Of a stretch of DNA of 64,000 nucleotides, positions 18,234 through 30,501 are shown in pieces (within the stretch, counting starts at the first letter, position 1; every line of letters starts with the position of its first letter). Source of the stretch: Podospora bellae-mahoneyi (lineage: Eukaryota; Ascomycota; Sordariomycetes; Sordariales; Podosporaceae); assembly GCF_035222275.1 (NCBI RefSeq), contig NW_026946359.1:5828001-5892000 (forward strand), in the 5' to 3' direction. The position numbers and the translations under genes are program-made. Under the pieces are notes generated by a model. That model saw only the letters and a list, made by a program, of their open reading frames with translations. It was not told the origin of the DNA and ran no database searches.

Positions 18234-21200
18234 CTACCCCCTCCCAACTCCATACTCCCCAATACCCACCCTCACACCCCCCGTCTCAGCCTCCGTCACC
18301 TCCCCAAAAGTAACATATCTCCCCCTCTCCCCCTCCGATCCCTCCGTCTTCTCCCCTCCTTGCCCCCTTCCCTTCCACCATCTCCAAACCCCACCCCCGT
18401 TCTCAACCTCCTGCCTCCTGCTATAAACCTCCCCCAACTCCGCCCTCACATTCGAATCGCAAAGATAATACACCCACCCAACCAACCCCATCCCGTCACC
18501 CCCCGGATTCACCGGCATATACGGGTACCTCACCGCAACTAAATTCCACCCAAGCACCAAAATCATCAACACCAACGTCCCCACCACCGACCAAGCACAC
18601 GCCTGGTGAGTCTCCCACGTAAGCCAAGGAACAAACGGTATGTTGGACAACAACGGCGGGGTCAGCTTCGACAACACCGTCACAGCCGCCACGGCAGGGA
18701 CGACAAATGATCTATCCTGGAGGCTGTAAAAGACGCTAGAGGGGGTGAGGGCCTCAAAGACGTGCAGGGGGGGAGGGGTGGTGAAGAAGCGGTTGGATCG
18801 TCTGGTGCCGTCTGTCTGGAGGAGGCGGGGTTGGCGGGAGAGGAGGCGGTAGGGTTCTCGGGTTGCTATGTCTGTTGGGAAGTGGTTAGCTATCTGGTTT
18901 TAAAGAATAGGGGTAGGTGAGGTACTTACTGAAGAAGTAAGAATCCCAAAACAGCGAGATGATGAAACCCAAACCGGCAAATAAGGCGCGCACACCGAGG
19001 TTCTGTGAGTTCATAAAGATCTCAAAGGCCGAGTCGTGAAAGCTTGTGAGCTCGTAGTACAAGATCATGATGAGAAAGGCGATGATGGTGAGGAGAAAGA
19101 CCACCTGGGCAATGTAGTCTTGTGCTACTGGGTTGAGAGAAAACAGCTTCTTGGTTATAGAAGACACCTCCTCGCTTGTCTTCTTGTCACTTGTCTTCTT
19201 GTCGCTTGTCTTCTTGCTCGCGCTGGGCTGTTTCTGCCCTTCGTTTGGCAGTGTAACAAGGGCCAGGTGTGGCCTGTTTGTGTTCGACCGATTCGTCAAG
19301 TGCATCACTGTGCAATACGGACCATACTTTTTCTGTGACGACGACTGTGACGAGGACAGTCCCAGGGATGTCTCGCTGGATGTGGACGTTGCTGTTGGGG
19401 AGTGCCTCGGGCTGGGCGGCAGTAGTGGCGCCTGCGCAACTTGACGCAGGGCAAACTTATGGTCGCTCAGTTCCTTGATCATCTTCTCTCTTTCGACGTA
19501 CTTGTCCGTGATGTTGACTTTGGCCTTGTGGATGGTTTCTCGTGTTGTCTGCTCCGTAAGGAGCGCAGCAACACCAGCAATACTCCTCATATCCGATCCG
19601 CAGTTTCTGTGCCAGTTCCACATTGCGAATATCAAAAAGACAACCACAGCTAGACTTAAACTCAAAAAGACCTGTACAAGCCGACCCGGCGCCCGGAAGA
19701 TAGCAATCTCCATAAAACAGCCAGCAAAGCTGTCGATTGTACAACCTCCATGGAGCTTAAAGCCAATAGCTTCTGTTGCGAACGAGGCGGTAGCAGAGGA
19801 GACAAGAATCAACATCTGCGAGAGCAGCAAACCTGGCTCTCTTGAATGAAACAAGAGACGCCAACTGGTGAAGAAGCCCTTGATGCCACCTGTTGTAAGA
19901 AACAATGAGTCCTCGGCCGATGACCCATCGGAGCGGCGTGACATGGCTTTCAAAGGTAGTAGCGCCTTGACGTGCGAATCGATGATTTGCGCCAGGATAG
20001 TGAGCGGTAACGTGATGATGATGGGCAGGAACGATGCCAAAAGATAAGTACCCCATGAAACCGTGTCCAAGGTGGCGGGATTCCCGTCGCGGTCATCGTC
20101 CCAGGCGCGAAAGATACCGGCGTCATCTTTGGACCACACTGTGGCCACAGGTCGACCGCTGGAATCTGTAATCGTGACCCCCCAGTTGTATGTTGTGGGC
20201 ACCTGCGTGGTTACCGTTGCCGTGGGAACCCCGTTAGAATCACGCATAGTGATGGTCTTGGGAACAAGAGGAAATTTGCCCGTCGCAGTCGTCAACACTC
20301 CGTTATCGTCATACCCAGTGACAGTGGCAAACTTCAGAGTCGCAAAAGCAGTGATCGTTGCGATCGGTGTAGTCCCATGCCCACCTGTCATTGTTCTTGT
20401 CCGCCATACCCATCGCCCGCCGTTCACAATGACTGTGGCCGTAGGTTTCCCCTTGTCATCGAAGAGGGTTCTTGGTTGGTTCGCTGAGCTCCTCCCATGT
20501 CCGGTGATTGTGGCAGTCGGCCTGCCATTACTGTCTGTCAAGGTCATAACGGTTGTTGTATATACCGGCGTTTCAGCAGGCACCCAAACAGGCGTAGTCA
20601 CCGTGGTGGTGGGCTTTCCGTCAATATCACTCAGAGTGTAGGTCGAAGGAACATATGACCCCTGGCCCGGTCCTGTCACCACGACATCTTCGTATATGAG
20701 CTCAGTGGTTGTGACTGATGGAAGAGGGTTAAACAGAGTAGCAGTAACCGGTCTGGTTTCCACAATATCTGGGGCGACCTTTGCACACGGCCGAGCACCG
20801 TCGGATGCAAATTCGTTGTACTCTACCATGATCGATGGATTGAGAGCGCGCATGTCGCGTTGGGCTGTTGCAACCCTTGACCACTCAGACCAACACGAGG
20901 GCTCCAGAAAGACGAAGGCAGGGCCGTCGCAAATGATCGTACAGTCCGATTCGGTTGCTTTATCCAGTGGAAAGAAGTTGATACTGCTGATAAACTTTAC
21001 TGGGGTGCGGACGTATGGTATGTCCCCAGGCGGAGAACTTTTCCAATATGCCACATGCCAGAAGGATAGCCTGATTCGGTATCCCGCTATTTGTCCATAC
21101 TTGTCCTTGGGCGGCACTCGACGCTGTATTCCATAGGGGCTGGTTCTGTTTGGGCTCAAAGTTCCGTTGGTCGGAACGTTTATGACAGGATATCCGATAC

Positions 21201-21785
21201 GCTCACCGAATTCCATGGCCTCTGTTGGCAGGGCATCCCATCCTAACGTTGCCGTTGACGTTGACGTTGAAGTCGACGTTGAGATCAAGATCGGCTCCGG
21301 GGTGAACACTGAGCTGCTGGTGTTTTGCGGGAAAGATGTGAAGACCGGAGGAGCCGTGCTTGTTGCAGATGGCGTTCCAGTGGACGAGAATCCAGTGGTT
21401 GTGGACAACTGGGACGAGTCTTCCTCTGCTCTAGCCTTATAGAGGCGTGGTGCCAGGAAGGGGCCATAGGCTCCGGTACCGTCTTCGTACCCGTACTTAT
21501 TAAGGACGGGCAATCGGTTTTCCGCGATTGTGATTGTTCGAAAACCATATTCGAGTGCCACAATGAGGCCAATGATGCTAGCACGATGAGTCTTGTTAGC
21601 AAACCTTGATCATGAAAGTGGAGAAGAGGCACCTACTAGAGACCGATTGCAATCAAGAAAGGAGTTCTGAGGACCAAAGGCTTCGTGTTGTGAAGATTCT
21701 CGTCTGGTTCTTGAGACTGAGTATCACTCGATGGCGGCGACCTAGTCCGTAGGGCCTTGAAAGGCGCCTTCAAAATTCTGGACAT
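18234..21785 (-). CDS. DUF3433 multi-pass membrane protein with repeat-bearing ectodomain
   Basis: Exons 21637-21785, 18930-21577 and 18234-18871, with introns of 59 nt (GTAGGT, GCTAAC, CTAG) and 58 nt (GTAAGT, GCTAAC, ACAG); 1144 residues. The first junction restores a membrane helix (FLIAIGLYIIGLIVALEYGF, about 43-62). The second joins WDSYFF to NIATREPYRLLSRQPRLLQT. A Ser/Thr-rich region precedes a globular part. Residues about 367-530 carry about five to seven degenerate D-x-(N/S)-G-x-P-T-A-T units. DUF3433 regions follow: SWGTYLLASFLPIIITLPLT, then several membrane segments including a central cluster, a Ser-rich and KKTSDKKTSEE loop, and a final pair near the C-terminus. DUF3433 proteins are fungal membrane proteins of unknown function, often duplicated. 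The layout suggests an outer repeat domain and a cytosolic loop. Confidence 0.9.
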
Positions 21786-22803
21786 GGTCGGCTTACAACA
21801 AGCACGCCGACTTCCGCGAGATCCAAGACGGTGAGAGAGTCGTGGTCAGGCGTGAAACTCGGGGTCAGGCGGGGGAGAAGCCCACTCCCTTGTATACCCA
21901 TGAAGAAGGGAAAGCCATCACGTCGATCTGAGTCGTCTGCGGGCCATCTCTAATGCCGTTGCTCAAGACCCTTGCTCATCTGTTCATCAATGCAACGACA
22001 CCATCGCGTCTCAGCGACCAGAATGAGACCCAAGAGCCGCGAGGTACCGGCATAACCTCTATGCATCTGGCCGGTTAGGGCTACAGTTTTCGGGTCAGTA
22101 CTAGCCAAGCGTGTGCCAATATTTGTGTTGCTTACTATCTGAGAGGCACAGCCTCGAGATATACACCCATGTATCGTTGCCGTAGTGGCTCGCTTGGATT
22201 GAGTAACCACTCGGGTAAAAAAAGCTAGTCCAACAGACAAGGTCTAGGTCGGCGTGCAACTGTGACTCCAGACAGCCTTGCAGATTTGGGAAATGATTCT
22301 CGGCGCCGACGACTCATCGTCCACCTATGGAATGCTACGCTTGCCGGACGACTAGACGTAGTAAGCTTAGCATAAGGCGCAGCACCAACAAAGGTACCTA
22401 CTTTTAGAGGCAATTCAGACAAAGGTACCGGCATTTGAGGCCGTTGAGAAGAATCAAGAGGTGATAACGTGATGGAGTCTTTGCGCAAGCCTTTGGGGGC
22501 CACGGGCGCAAACCTCCACTTCCGTCCCCCCCGCCCCTTGTTTAGCCCCAACACACTCGCGTCCTCGAACGGCCGACCTGAGCACCTTCCTGTTAGAACA
22601 TTGGGACAAACTTTGTTCATCCATCAAGATCGTGGGAGCAATAGAGTTGCTGTCACGTTACCAGGTACCCGAAATGTAACAACTAGATCATGAAATCAAT
22701 CGATATCCTAAACCGTCCACAACAGTGTCATAGGCATCATACACATCATATCAATTTGAGCCTCCCAACCCAGCCACACAACGCCGAAACATCATTCAAC
22801 TTC
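21786..22803. other. Intergenic upstream of the DUF3433 gene
   Basis: It holds the DUF3433 promoter and, at its right end, the 3' UTR of the DCAF11-like gene. A 131-codon minus frame at 22225-22620 has no family resemblance. I see no repeats or RNA gene. Confidence 0.5.
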
Positions 22804-24955
22804 TTACATATCATATCTCTGCCTCCAACCTCCAGTAGCCACCCGCGGGGCATTTAACTTTTCATCCACCACTCTCCCCATTGCCATCCCCTCATCCTCA
22901 CTCTCCTCCCCATCATCATCGTCAGCCTCGTTGTACCCATGCACGCTTGCCGTTCCCGTATCATTCGCCGAGCCGTTCCACGAACTAGCGACCAGTACCG
23001 GCGCATTCGGATGCCATCCCACATCTCTCACAATAGTACTCCAGTCATTCTCGAAGCTATGCAATCTATACCGCCTCGTCCTGAGTCTCGCGTTGCTTCC
23101 AGTGGCTGGCTCTGTGGCTTTTTGAACGTCAATGGTCTTCGCGAGTGTGGCGTCCATGTTCCAAATGTATACATGCCCATCTGCACTTCCAGAGTAGACG
23201 TATCGACTATCTGTGCTGTTGGGTGGCGAAAAGTGGCATCTGATGAGTGTCCTCTGAACCTTGTGTCCACGGAAAGTCACGACTGAGTTGTCGTGCGGGT
23301 GCTGATACCATCGTGAGTCGTCATATTCTTGCCAGCGGTAGTCGAACTGATAATCTGGAGATTGAGTGATGGCCGTTGGGTTTGTTGAAAGGAAGGTGGA
23401 GGTAGACATTGCTTTGCGCAGGTCCCACAGTTTCATCGACTGGTCTTTACCATTGGAAAGGATGTAACGACCATCCTGCTTGGAGTCGATATATGTAAGG
23501 CCTTCGGTGTGTCCTACAAAGGCCCCGGCTGGGCGGCCATCACCAATGGAACGGGTGTCCCATACTTTAATCGTACTATAGAGACATGGCATCAGTTACC
23601 ATCTCAAGACTTTCTGTGCAGAAAAGGAGAAAACCTACCAGTCATCTGAGCCGGAGTACAGGATGTGAGGAGAGTTCTTGTCGGCAAAGCAAACGGCGTT
23701 CACATCGTCGTTATGCCCATGAACATGATGTAGTGTTGTGCGTGTTTCGATGTCATACACTACCACGGAGTCGGTATTCGTGCCCGCGACAAGCTGACGC
23801 CCATCGCCCGAGAACCTCACGGAGAAGATGGCAAAGCTCCCACCATATCCAGGCTGACTGTGCCCTCCGGCAAAGTTAAGTGTGTATGAATCGCCGGTAT
23901 CCTTCGGGTCGGTGGGAGCAATCGCAACTTCAGGCTGCAACGACGTAAACGCCAGCCAGCGGTTATCAGGACTGAGGTCGGCATCGGTCATCGTCCATTG
24001 ACCAAACGGGTAGTCGAACGTTTTGTAGTACTTCCAGTCGTAAACATTCGAGGTATCGTATAACCGTACTTTAAAGTCTTTGTTGCAGGTGTAAAAGAAG
24101 TTGCCATCGTCGGAGAACTGGCCGCAACAAACGGGATCGTCGTAATGGATAATCATCTCTGGCTTGGATACCGGTATCATCTGTTGCAGCATCATTCCTC
24201 GATTCCTCAGCTGCTCAGCCTTGCCGCCCAGACCTAGCTCTCGATCGAGAATCCTCCTCGAGATATCCTTATACCTCCGATCACGGATATCAAACGACCC
24301 AAACGCCCCCGACTCCATCAGTTTCCTCCCCTCCTCACTCGGTACCTTGGGAAACCTATCCGGGTCTTGTCTGTTGGTCCGCCGCTGATACATCATCTCA
24401 TCAACCTCGGCATCATCAAAAATCAAGTCCGTAAGATCATGCCCTCTCAGCAAAGCAAGAATCTGTCGCTGGCTCAACCCAACTGCCCCCGAAGCACCTA
24501 CAAATCGTCAGCCGGGTGTCATCAATCACCCCCACTCAACACTCACCATTCCCAACAAGTCTCACAATTCTCCTCAGTAGCTGACCCCCCTCCCTCTCCT
24601 CGGCAGTAGCTTGATTATCATCATCTTCTTCTTCATATTCTTCATCTTCTTCCTCTTCTTCCTCTTCTTCATCTTCTTCATCCTCATCATCCTCATCATC
24701 CTCATTACCGACCGGAACCTGCTCCAATACAACCTCCAACTCGAGTCCCTCCGCATCGCCGGACGCATGAAGCCGCTCATGTTCTGCCATTTCTTCCCTC
24801 AAAATTTCATCATAATACTCCTGGTCATGTTCCTCTCCGTCTTCGACCCGCTCGCGAGTAGCTTCATGCATCGAATACGGGACGTAGGAGGTCCAGTCGT
24901 CGGAATCCAGCGGGCCGCCATCGTTGGGGTCGCCGCGGTAATTGTCGCTACTCAT
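22804..24955 (-). CDS. WD40 protein, DCAF11/WDR23 (LEC14B) family
   Basis: Exons 24547-24955, 23639-24497 and 22804-23575, with introns of 49 nt (GTGAGT, GCTGAC, GTAG) and 63 nt (GTAGGT...ATAG); 679 residues. The start MSSDNYRGDPNDGG is chosen as the first ATG that keeps the acidic N-terminus. That region has a run of about 35 Asp/Glu, then LLRRIVRLVGNGASGAVGLS spanning the first junction. The second junction restores SGSDDCTIKVWDTRS. Blades read HYDDPVCCGQFSDDGNFF, GSFAIFSVRFSGDGRQLVAGT, VHGHNDDVNAVCFADK, GHTEGLTYIDSKQDGRYILS, KLWDLRK and YVYSGSADGHVYIWN. Two WDxR motifs (WDTR, WDLR) fit the DDB1-binding signature, so the likely role is substrate receptor of a CUL4-DDB1 ubiquitin ligase. In animals the relative targets NRF2/SKN-1; the fungal target is unknown. 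The C-terminus is acidic then basic (GGWRQRYDM). Confidence 0.93.
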
Positions 24956-25766
24956 TGTGGTAGACTGAAAAACTGTTGAAACGTCGACGCTGAAAGTCCA
25001 AAGTGTTGTTGTATTTCGACTGGCTGAAGCCAGCTGTGGTGAGAGGCAAGTCAATTGATAAGCCACGAGGGGTAGTTCAAATGCGCTTTAACAGATCGCT
25101 CTTCAAAAGCAAGAAATATCACTCGTGACAAGCAAACGAGTTATCAAAAGCGCATCATGAAGAAAAGAGCAAAGCAATTGTTTCATTGACTGAATGGATG
25201 ACACGGGCATGGCACCTCACTTCGCCGCCGTTGTACCAGAGCCACAAGCTATCTCACCCACCCTTCCCGCACTGAACACCGGCCGATATATGCTAGTGAC
25301 GACATTGCTGGGACAAATCGGATGTTGGGCTCTGGGGAGGTCGCTATCATGCGGAGTTTAGCACCGGAGTTAACTTTGTGAGGGGAATGAGTGAGGGGCA
25401 ATCAATCGGCTGGGTGGGGCGGTGATCGTGCTGACAAAGCACATCTCAACATCACTTTCATCTGAAGATATGATCAACCCTAACCCTCACTTGAAATCAG
25501 AAGGGACAAGTTCACCGAGGTCAATCAACTTTCATCTACTTTATATGTCATATAGAAGATATATTGTAAGCGTTTTACACAGCCGGGACTCATCAACACA
25601 AGTCTGTCTCGGTATGTCTGTTGCCCCTCTTGACTCACCTGCCGTGCCCACATAGCATCCAACCCCTTATCGGCATGGCTCCTCTCCTCAGCTGAGAGCT
25701 CCCCACATATAATCCAATAAGCTGATGCCACATCTCACACAAACAAAGAACTCCATTGTTCCAAAT
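24956..25766. other. Intergenic between the DCAF11-like gene and tRNA-Pro
   Basis: It is the promoter side of the DCAF11-like gene, with a reverse-oriented telobox at 25478-25487. No gene is seen. Confidence 0.5.
25478..25487. promoter_or_regulatory. Telobox (CCCTAACCCT on plus strand)
   Basis: This is the reverse complement of the 10-mer seen at 1926, 3059 and 6841. It lies about 520 bp upstream of the DCAF11-like start and about 280 bp before tRNA-Pro. It is farther from a start codon than the other three, so its role is less certain. Confidence 0.35.
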
Positions 25767-25858
25767 GGCCGTGTGGTGTAGTGGTAGCATACTTGCTTTG
25801 GGAATTTCCTCTCATAAGCTGTTGCAAGTGGTCCCAGGTTCGAGCCCTGGCTCGGCCC
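25767..25858 (+). tRNA. tRNA-Pro (anticodon TGG) with 20-nt intron
   Basis: The acceptor GGCCGTG pairs with CTCGGCC, with one T-T mismatch at 6:67. The D-arm is GTGTAGTGGTAGCAT. The anticodon stem CTTGC pairs with GCAAG and the loop TTTGGG gives anticodon TGG (25799-25801). The intron 25803-25822 lies between positions 37 and 38. The T-arm CCAGG-TTCGAGC-CCTGG pairs perfectly. Confidence 0.93.
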
Positions 25859-26062
25859 CAATGTTTTGATGTTAATTCATCATTATCGTGATACCTTTTT
25901 GGTACATCATGAGATTCGACTGCATAACCTCACAATTATGCACAAGAGTAAATGTAAAGGGCCATCCATCACACACACAGCATTCACTACGATAAAATCA
26001 AAGTCTACTATTTTTCATCTCTATCCAAATATTTACTCCTCCAACCAACATATCCCATCTAT

Positions 26063-27722
26063 CTAATCATCATCCCAATGCCTCCTACTGATAATAATGG
26101 GCCTCGCCGGATCCCACGGCCCATAAATCTCATTCTTGTACTTTTGCATCCCAATCAACCACCAACTGCACCCCCCAATCGCAACCGCACTGATCAAACA
26201 CCCAATCACCATCCCGGCCAGTCCTCTCTTCCATGGCCACGACGTCGCCGGTGCCTCCCCTAATATGATCCCCACTCCACCCCCCGCTCCCAAAACCAAC
26301 AGCACAGTCAAAAGAAAATGATACCGCCAGCTTCGGTGCCTAGCGTATGATCTGAAAACTGGAAACAGGCCAAACACCTCGATGCTGAAGAGCGTGAGGG
26401 AGAAGACTTGGCCTGTGGAGGGAAGGCGGGAGGCAAGGACGGTGGACGCCATGAGAGCGGCGTTGGTTGACAAGGAAGCGACCGGCATTTTCTTGGTTTT
26501 GTGCGGGCCAGAGATGTGGGAGGGGGTGCCGCCTGAGTAGTCGAAGAAGAAGATGTTGATTGCTAGGAGCCAAAAGGACATGGCCCAGATGGAATCGGAA
26601 GAGGTGGATCGGGTGAGGGACTTGAGGATGGGGGATAAGCCCAGCAAGGTGAAGTAGATGAGGATGGCGGATTTGATGGTTGATACGCGAAGGTACGCGC
26701 GTGTGTTGGGGAGGGAGTCTGGGTCGGAGTCGTGGTTTGGACCCCTGGTGCTGGTTGGGGAGTTGGCGCTGTTCTGCGATGTTACCGAGTGAACTGAGGA
26801 GACAGAGCGCGAGTGTGAGTGTCCTGGAGTCAGGAGCTTAGGTGCTGTTGAGTTGTGGGAGGTATTATCATGATGCTGGTGAGGTGTCGGATTTGGTCGG
26901 TGGTTGTATTGGAGGAGATTGGTAGTCGAGCTGGCTGCTGATGGTAGGTTCGAGGTGCTCGATATGCTAGCTGTGCTGATGTTATTCGGCAATGGTTGGT
27001 GAAGACTTGGCCCAGGTAAAGAGTCTTGTCGCCGAGGGGGTCGGTATTCTCTGTAAATTCGCCCATCCCGCATGCTCCTTGTCATGTCACCGCTTTCGCC
27101 AGCACCGGTCTGGTCCTCCTGGGTCATCCACCAATCCCATAGCAGCCAACCGAGAAACGTCGCAAAGCTCCCCCATCCGACTACCGACACGGGGCTCACC
27201 CTCTCCTGAAATATGCCCACAAAGCAAACAATGAATATTATGACGGAGCAGACATGCTGCAAGATGACAGTCGAATCGGCGACCAGGGGCCAGAAGTCAT
27301 ACGGCTGCACCCGTGGGTTGCGCTGTAGGTTCTCGAGAAAGGTCGCTTGGTCGGTATAGTTGTCGGGATCTGCAATGCGCTCGTGTTAGGTCAGGAGCAA
27401 CCACAAGAGAATGGTGTCCAGTATGCGCACATGATTGCTTCACCCATAAGAGCTTCTGGAAGCGCTTCCGCCTTCTACTACGACTCCTGCTCGTGTCATT
27501 ACGCCTGATGTGCCGTGGCCGCGTATCGAGACCGGTATCGAAGAGGCCAGGCTGTCTGGGTGGTGAAATAGGGGTATATGCGTCCTCGGGGGCCAGATGG
27601 GATGGGTCGGCGCGGTGTGACTTGAGGCTCGCTGGGACGGTCGAGGAGCGCACCAGGGCTGGGAAGGGCTTCTCAAAGTCGGAGGGAATGGCCGATTGAT
27701 GGAGGCCCGACGGAGGGGCCAT
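26063..27722 (-). CDS. GPI2: GPI2/PIG-C, subunit of the GPI-GlcNAc transferase
   Basis: Exons 27431-27722 and 26063-27369, with a 61-nt intron (GTGCGC donor, GACCTAAC branch, GCAG); 532 residues. The junction restores the PIG-C hallmark RFQKLLWVKQSYPDNYTDQ, followed by TFLENLQRNPRV and YDFWPLVADSTVILQHVCSV. Several membrane helices follow (IIFIVCFVGIF, FATFLGWLLWDWW), then AYLRVSTIKSAILIYFTLLG, FWLLAINIFFFDYSGG and two C-terminal helices. Gpi2 works in the ER membrane with Gpi3, Gpi15, Gpi1, Gpi19 and Eri1 to move GlcNAc from UDP-GlcNAc to phosphatidylinositol, the first step of GPI-anchor synthesis. Compared with yeast Gpi2 (about 280 residues) it has a basic, disordered N-terminus of about 90 residues and a Ser/Thr/Asn/His-rich insert (about 181-320) between helices, expected on the cytosolic side. 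Confidence 0.95.
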
Positions 27723-29839
27723 GGGGTGGAGTCACTGCTCTCCCATATGCACAATGATATTGTCGATGAATGCCACAGCAGTGCTAAACATGTAGGGGAG
27801 GAATCGGATGTGTTCGCCAGCAGCAAAGCCCGCATTGGCAAGCCATTGCACTGGCGTGTGGCAGGCAATACCTGCCCCTTGGCACCGAGCACGCTAAAAG
27901 CTTGGGCCACTTCTTGATTTGTGGGGCCCTCAACGGGGCACGCCTTGTCAGGTCCCGCCATCCACCTTCCGTCTTGACCACATCAAACCTCAGGAGAAAG
28001 AGTTCAATTTTCTGTCATCACTCAGTCCCTTGCTTGTCGTATTTTCTGGACATGCTGCACACGTACGCCTGCTCCCACAGACATGGGTAATCAGGGCGAT
28101 TTAACATGAGCGACTCCTACGACGCGTAAGCAATGATCCATCGTCACCAACATATCTCCAAAACCAGCTGGAGCTTTTCATGGTTCCATTCACTTCAAAG
28201 ATTAAGCATGCAACCTTTCCAGGCACAAGACTAGGATCCCGCCTTCGGACCGCCTGTGTAACCCAACAAAAGGCCTGATAATCACCCAAGGTGTACCTCA
28301 TGCATGAAGGGGTCAGTCAAGCTTTTTCCTGTTCTCCTCCCGAGCGGCATCCGGGCCATGACTGGCATCGTCAAGCTTTCTAGGAGTTGGCCTCGACCGC
28401 TCCAGCCAACGAGTTCCGCTGTTTTGGATGCGTATTGATGCGGCGAAGTTGTAAGTCTTCAGGGGCTGCATATTCATTGCATTTCTCGGCGATGGATATA
28501 CCCTATTCTAGCTCAACGGCCGTGGATGAGCATAGGAGGCATCCGTTGTCAAAGTGGGCCATCAGCAGCTCAGAAGCTCGTGTTACAGATGCAGACAGGC
28601 CTTTTATACAAGTGGCGCCTTGCTTCCAGTTCAGAGCCATTGAAACACCTACTGGGGCAGCTGAAGATGCAGAACTTACTTGGCCCCACGAAGCCAAGAC
28701 AAAGATCGCATGAACCGCGGCTTGCTGGAGAATTAACACGATGTCAAACGGCGTCGTTTTGGGTAACTCGTATGATGGGTCGTTGGTCCGGAACGGCGAC
28801 CGATTATTGAAATACGAGATCTCTGTGTCGCTACGACTTCCCCCCTCCCTTTTCAGCACCCCCCAAGAGAAGGGCGAGAAGGACAGGGCTGCCAGGTTGA
28901 CCCAATCTTTTCCGGCACCTACCGATATGCATGCAACGTGCCGCTCACAGCTTGTCTTAGCACGCGCAGCTCTCTCGCTCGTCCTCGCCGTCGTCTGGCA
29001 CATGGCCATTTTCTAGCGTGGGCCGCTCCATGATCGGCTTCGCCGTTTGCCCACCGGTGGCATAATGGTCGCGAAAAAAAAAAGCTGGGGATCCGTTGGA
29101 CGCCTTCCCCCACAACGGCCGACTGGCAACAAAGTCAGCGCATCATCACATTGTTCCAAGAGGTGGTCACCACAGTATAAATCCGATACACGACAGACTG
29201 CCTGCCTTGGACCAGGCGCCAAGAGCAGATTGAAATGCACTGCGGCGCAGTGGTTCGGTTGGTGTAGACCCTCCGGGTGCATAGCGGCGTCTAGCACACG
29301 GGGCCTGTTGGCCTGGTGCGCCCTGCTTATGGACGTCGTCCTATGTGAGCTCGACGCTATCGTGAAATGCCCTGCTTGGTGGTGGCTTCCCGTCTTCATA
29401 AAGACCCAACCACCCACACTACCTTCGCGGGGCCAAACACGCCGTCCTTTTCAGCTTCTCCGACTTCCCCTCCCGTGTAACGGCGTTTGTAAGCCCAATT
29501 TCTGCTCTTCCTCCATTTAGCCTGCTGCATAGCATCTGTACTCGGTGTTTCTTGTCTTTCAACATATTGCGCTCCGCATATTCAGCTGTCTGGGCCTGCC
29601 TCTGCCAATTACCCGGCCTCACTGACTTTCGACTTTCCTCATCGCTGCGCATTATTGCGCCTCGGCAAGCTCCTGCTCCCCTTCCTTTGTTTGGATTATT
29701 CCACTACCGCCCTCTCGGTTTCGAAGCCCGACGTCAGTCTTTGTTCTTTGTCGCTGGGGTGCTCCTTAAAAGGACGCAAGAGCGACCAACCCGTGAGTTC
29801 TTGGATTGCCCGAGTTAAATTGTCGCACCTTGGTCGCAT
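27723..29839. other. Intergenic between GPI2 and the small membrane-protein gene
   Basis: This is the GPI2 promoter side and, from about 29420, a C/T-rich segment that looks like the leader of the next gene. Open frames up to about 168 codons occur on both strands but show no motif or signal peptide. Confidence 0.45.
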
Positions 29840-30501
29840 ATGAAAATGAGGTGGTACATTGTGCTTGGCCTTGCGCATATGGCGACATGCTCGCCTGTGC
29901 CTGTTTTGTTGAAGGAACGATTGGAAATCTTCTCGGACGCTGCCAATGGAGTGGTGACTGTCCTCCAGTCCCGGTCGAGCGAGCTCTCCAGTGTTATCTC
30001 CGAGAGGAGTGAAGATGGATCTGCGCAAACACCAAGAGAAGTCGCTTCACCGCAGTTGCGACCGCTCACAAAACACCGGCCTGCCGCGCAAACATGGGAG
30101 GACGAAATGGATGCGCCTGTCGTGACACTGGGCGATGAGGACTTGCTTGAGGTTACCGAGACCGACGTCGATATCACCACCTTTGCGTCGTTCGCCCGAC
30201 CAGGAATGCCGTGTCGTCATGGGAGGCTACTACGCGAAAACAACGATATGCTCATCATCTATCTTGCAACGTCTTTCCTTCTTGTGGTGGTAATGGTGGA
30301 GACTTGGGGTAGCTATGTGAGGAGGTAAGTCATAGTTGACAAAGTATGGATGGAAGGGCTTCACTAACGATACATGATAGACAAGAGCAAGGCACGATCA
30401 GGTTAGAAGAGAGCCCAATTCGAGAGATGTGCTCAATCCAGTCAGAAGCTGCTCCGGATGTCCCCAAGGATGTGTCGGATGAGAAGAAAGCCTTGCTGTG
30501 A
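29840..30501 (+). CDS. Small predicted type I membrane protein of unknown function
   Basis: Exons 29840-30324 and 30381-30501 (56-nt intron GTAAGT, CACTAAC branch, GATAG); 201 residues. The N-terminus MKMRWYIVLGLAHMATCSPVP reads as a signal peptide with cleavage near residue 18. A luminal or extracellular part of about 115 residues follows, Glu/Asp-rich, with an RRS-type stretch and a short CRHGR segment. One membrane helix (MLIIYLATSFLLVVVMVETW, about 139-158) precedes an Arg pair, which fits the positive-inside rule. Splicing gives a cytosolic tail of about 40 charged residues ending DVSDEKKALL; without splicing the frame stops directly after the Arg pair. I do not recognise the family. The intron with a perfect branch site, and the signal peptide plus helix, argue for a real gene. 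The ALL end resembles a dileucine-type sorting signal, but this is speculation. Confidence 0.6.

Noticed and set aside
22225-22620. A 131-codon minus frame next to the DCAF11-like gene
   Set aside because: Arg/Pro/Ser-rich without motif; it sits in what should be the DUF3433 promoter.
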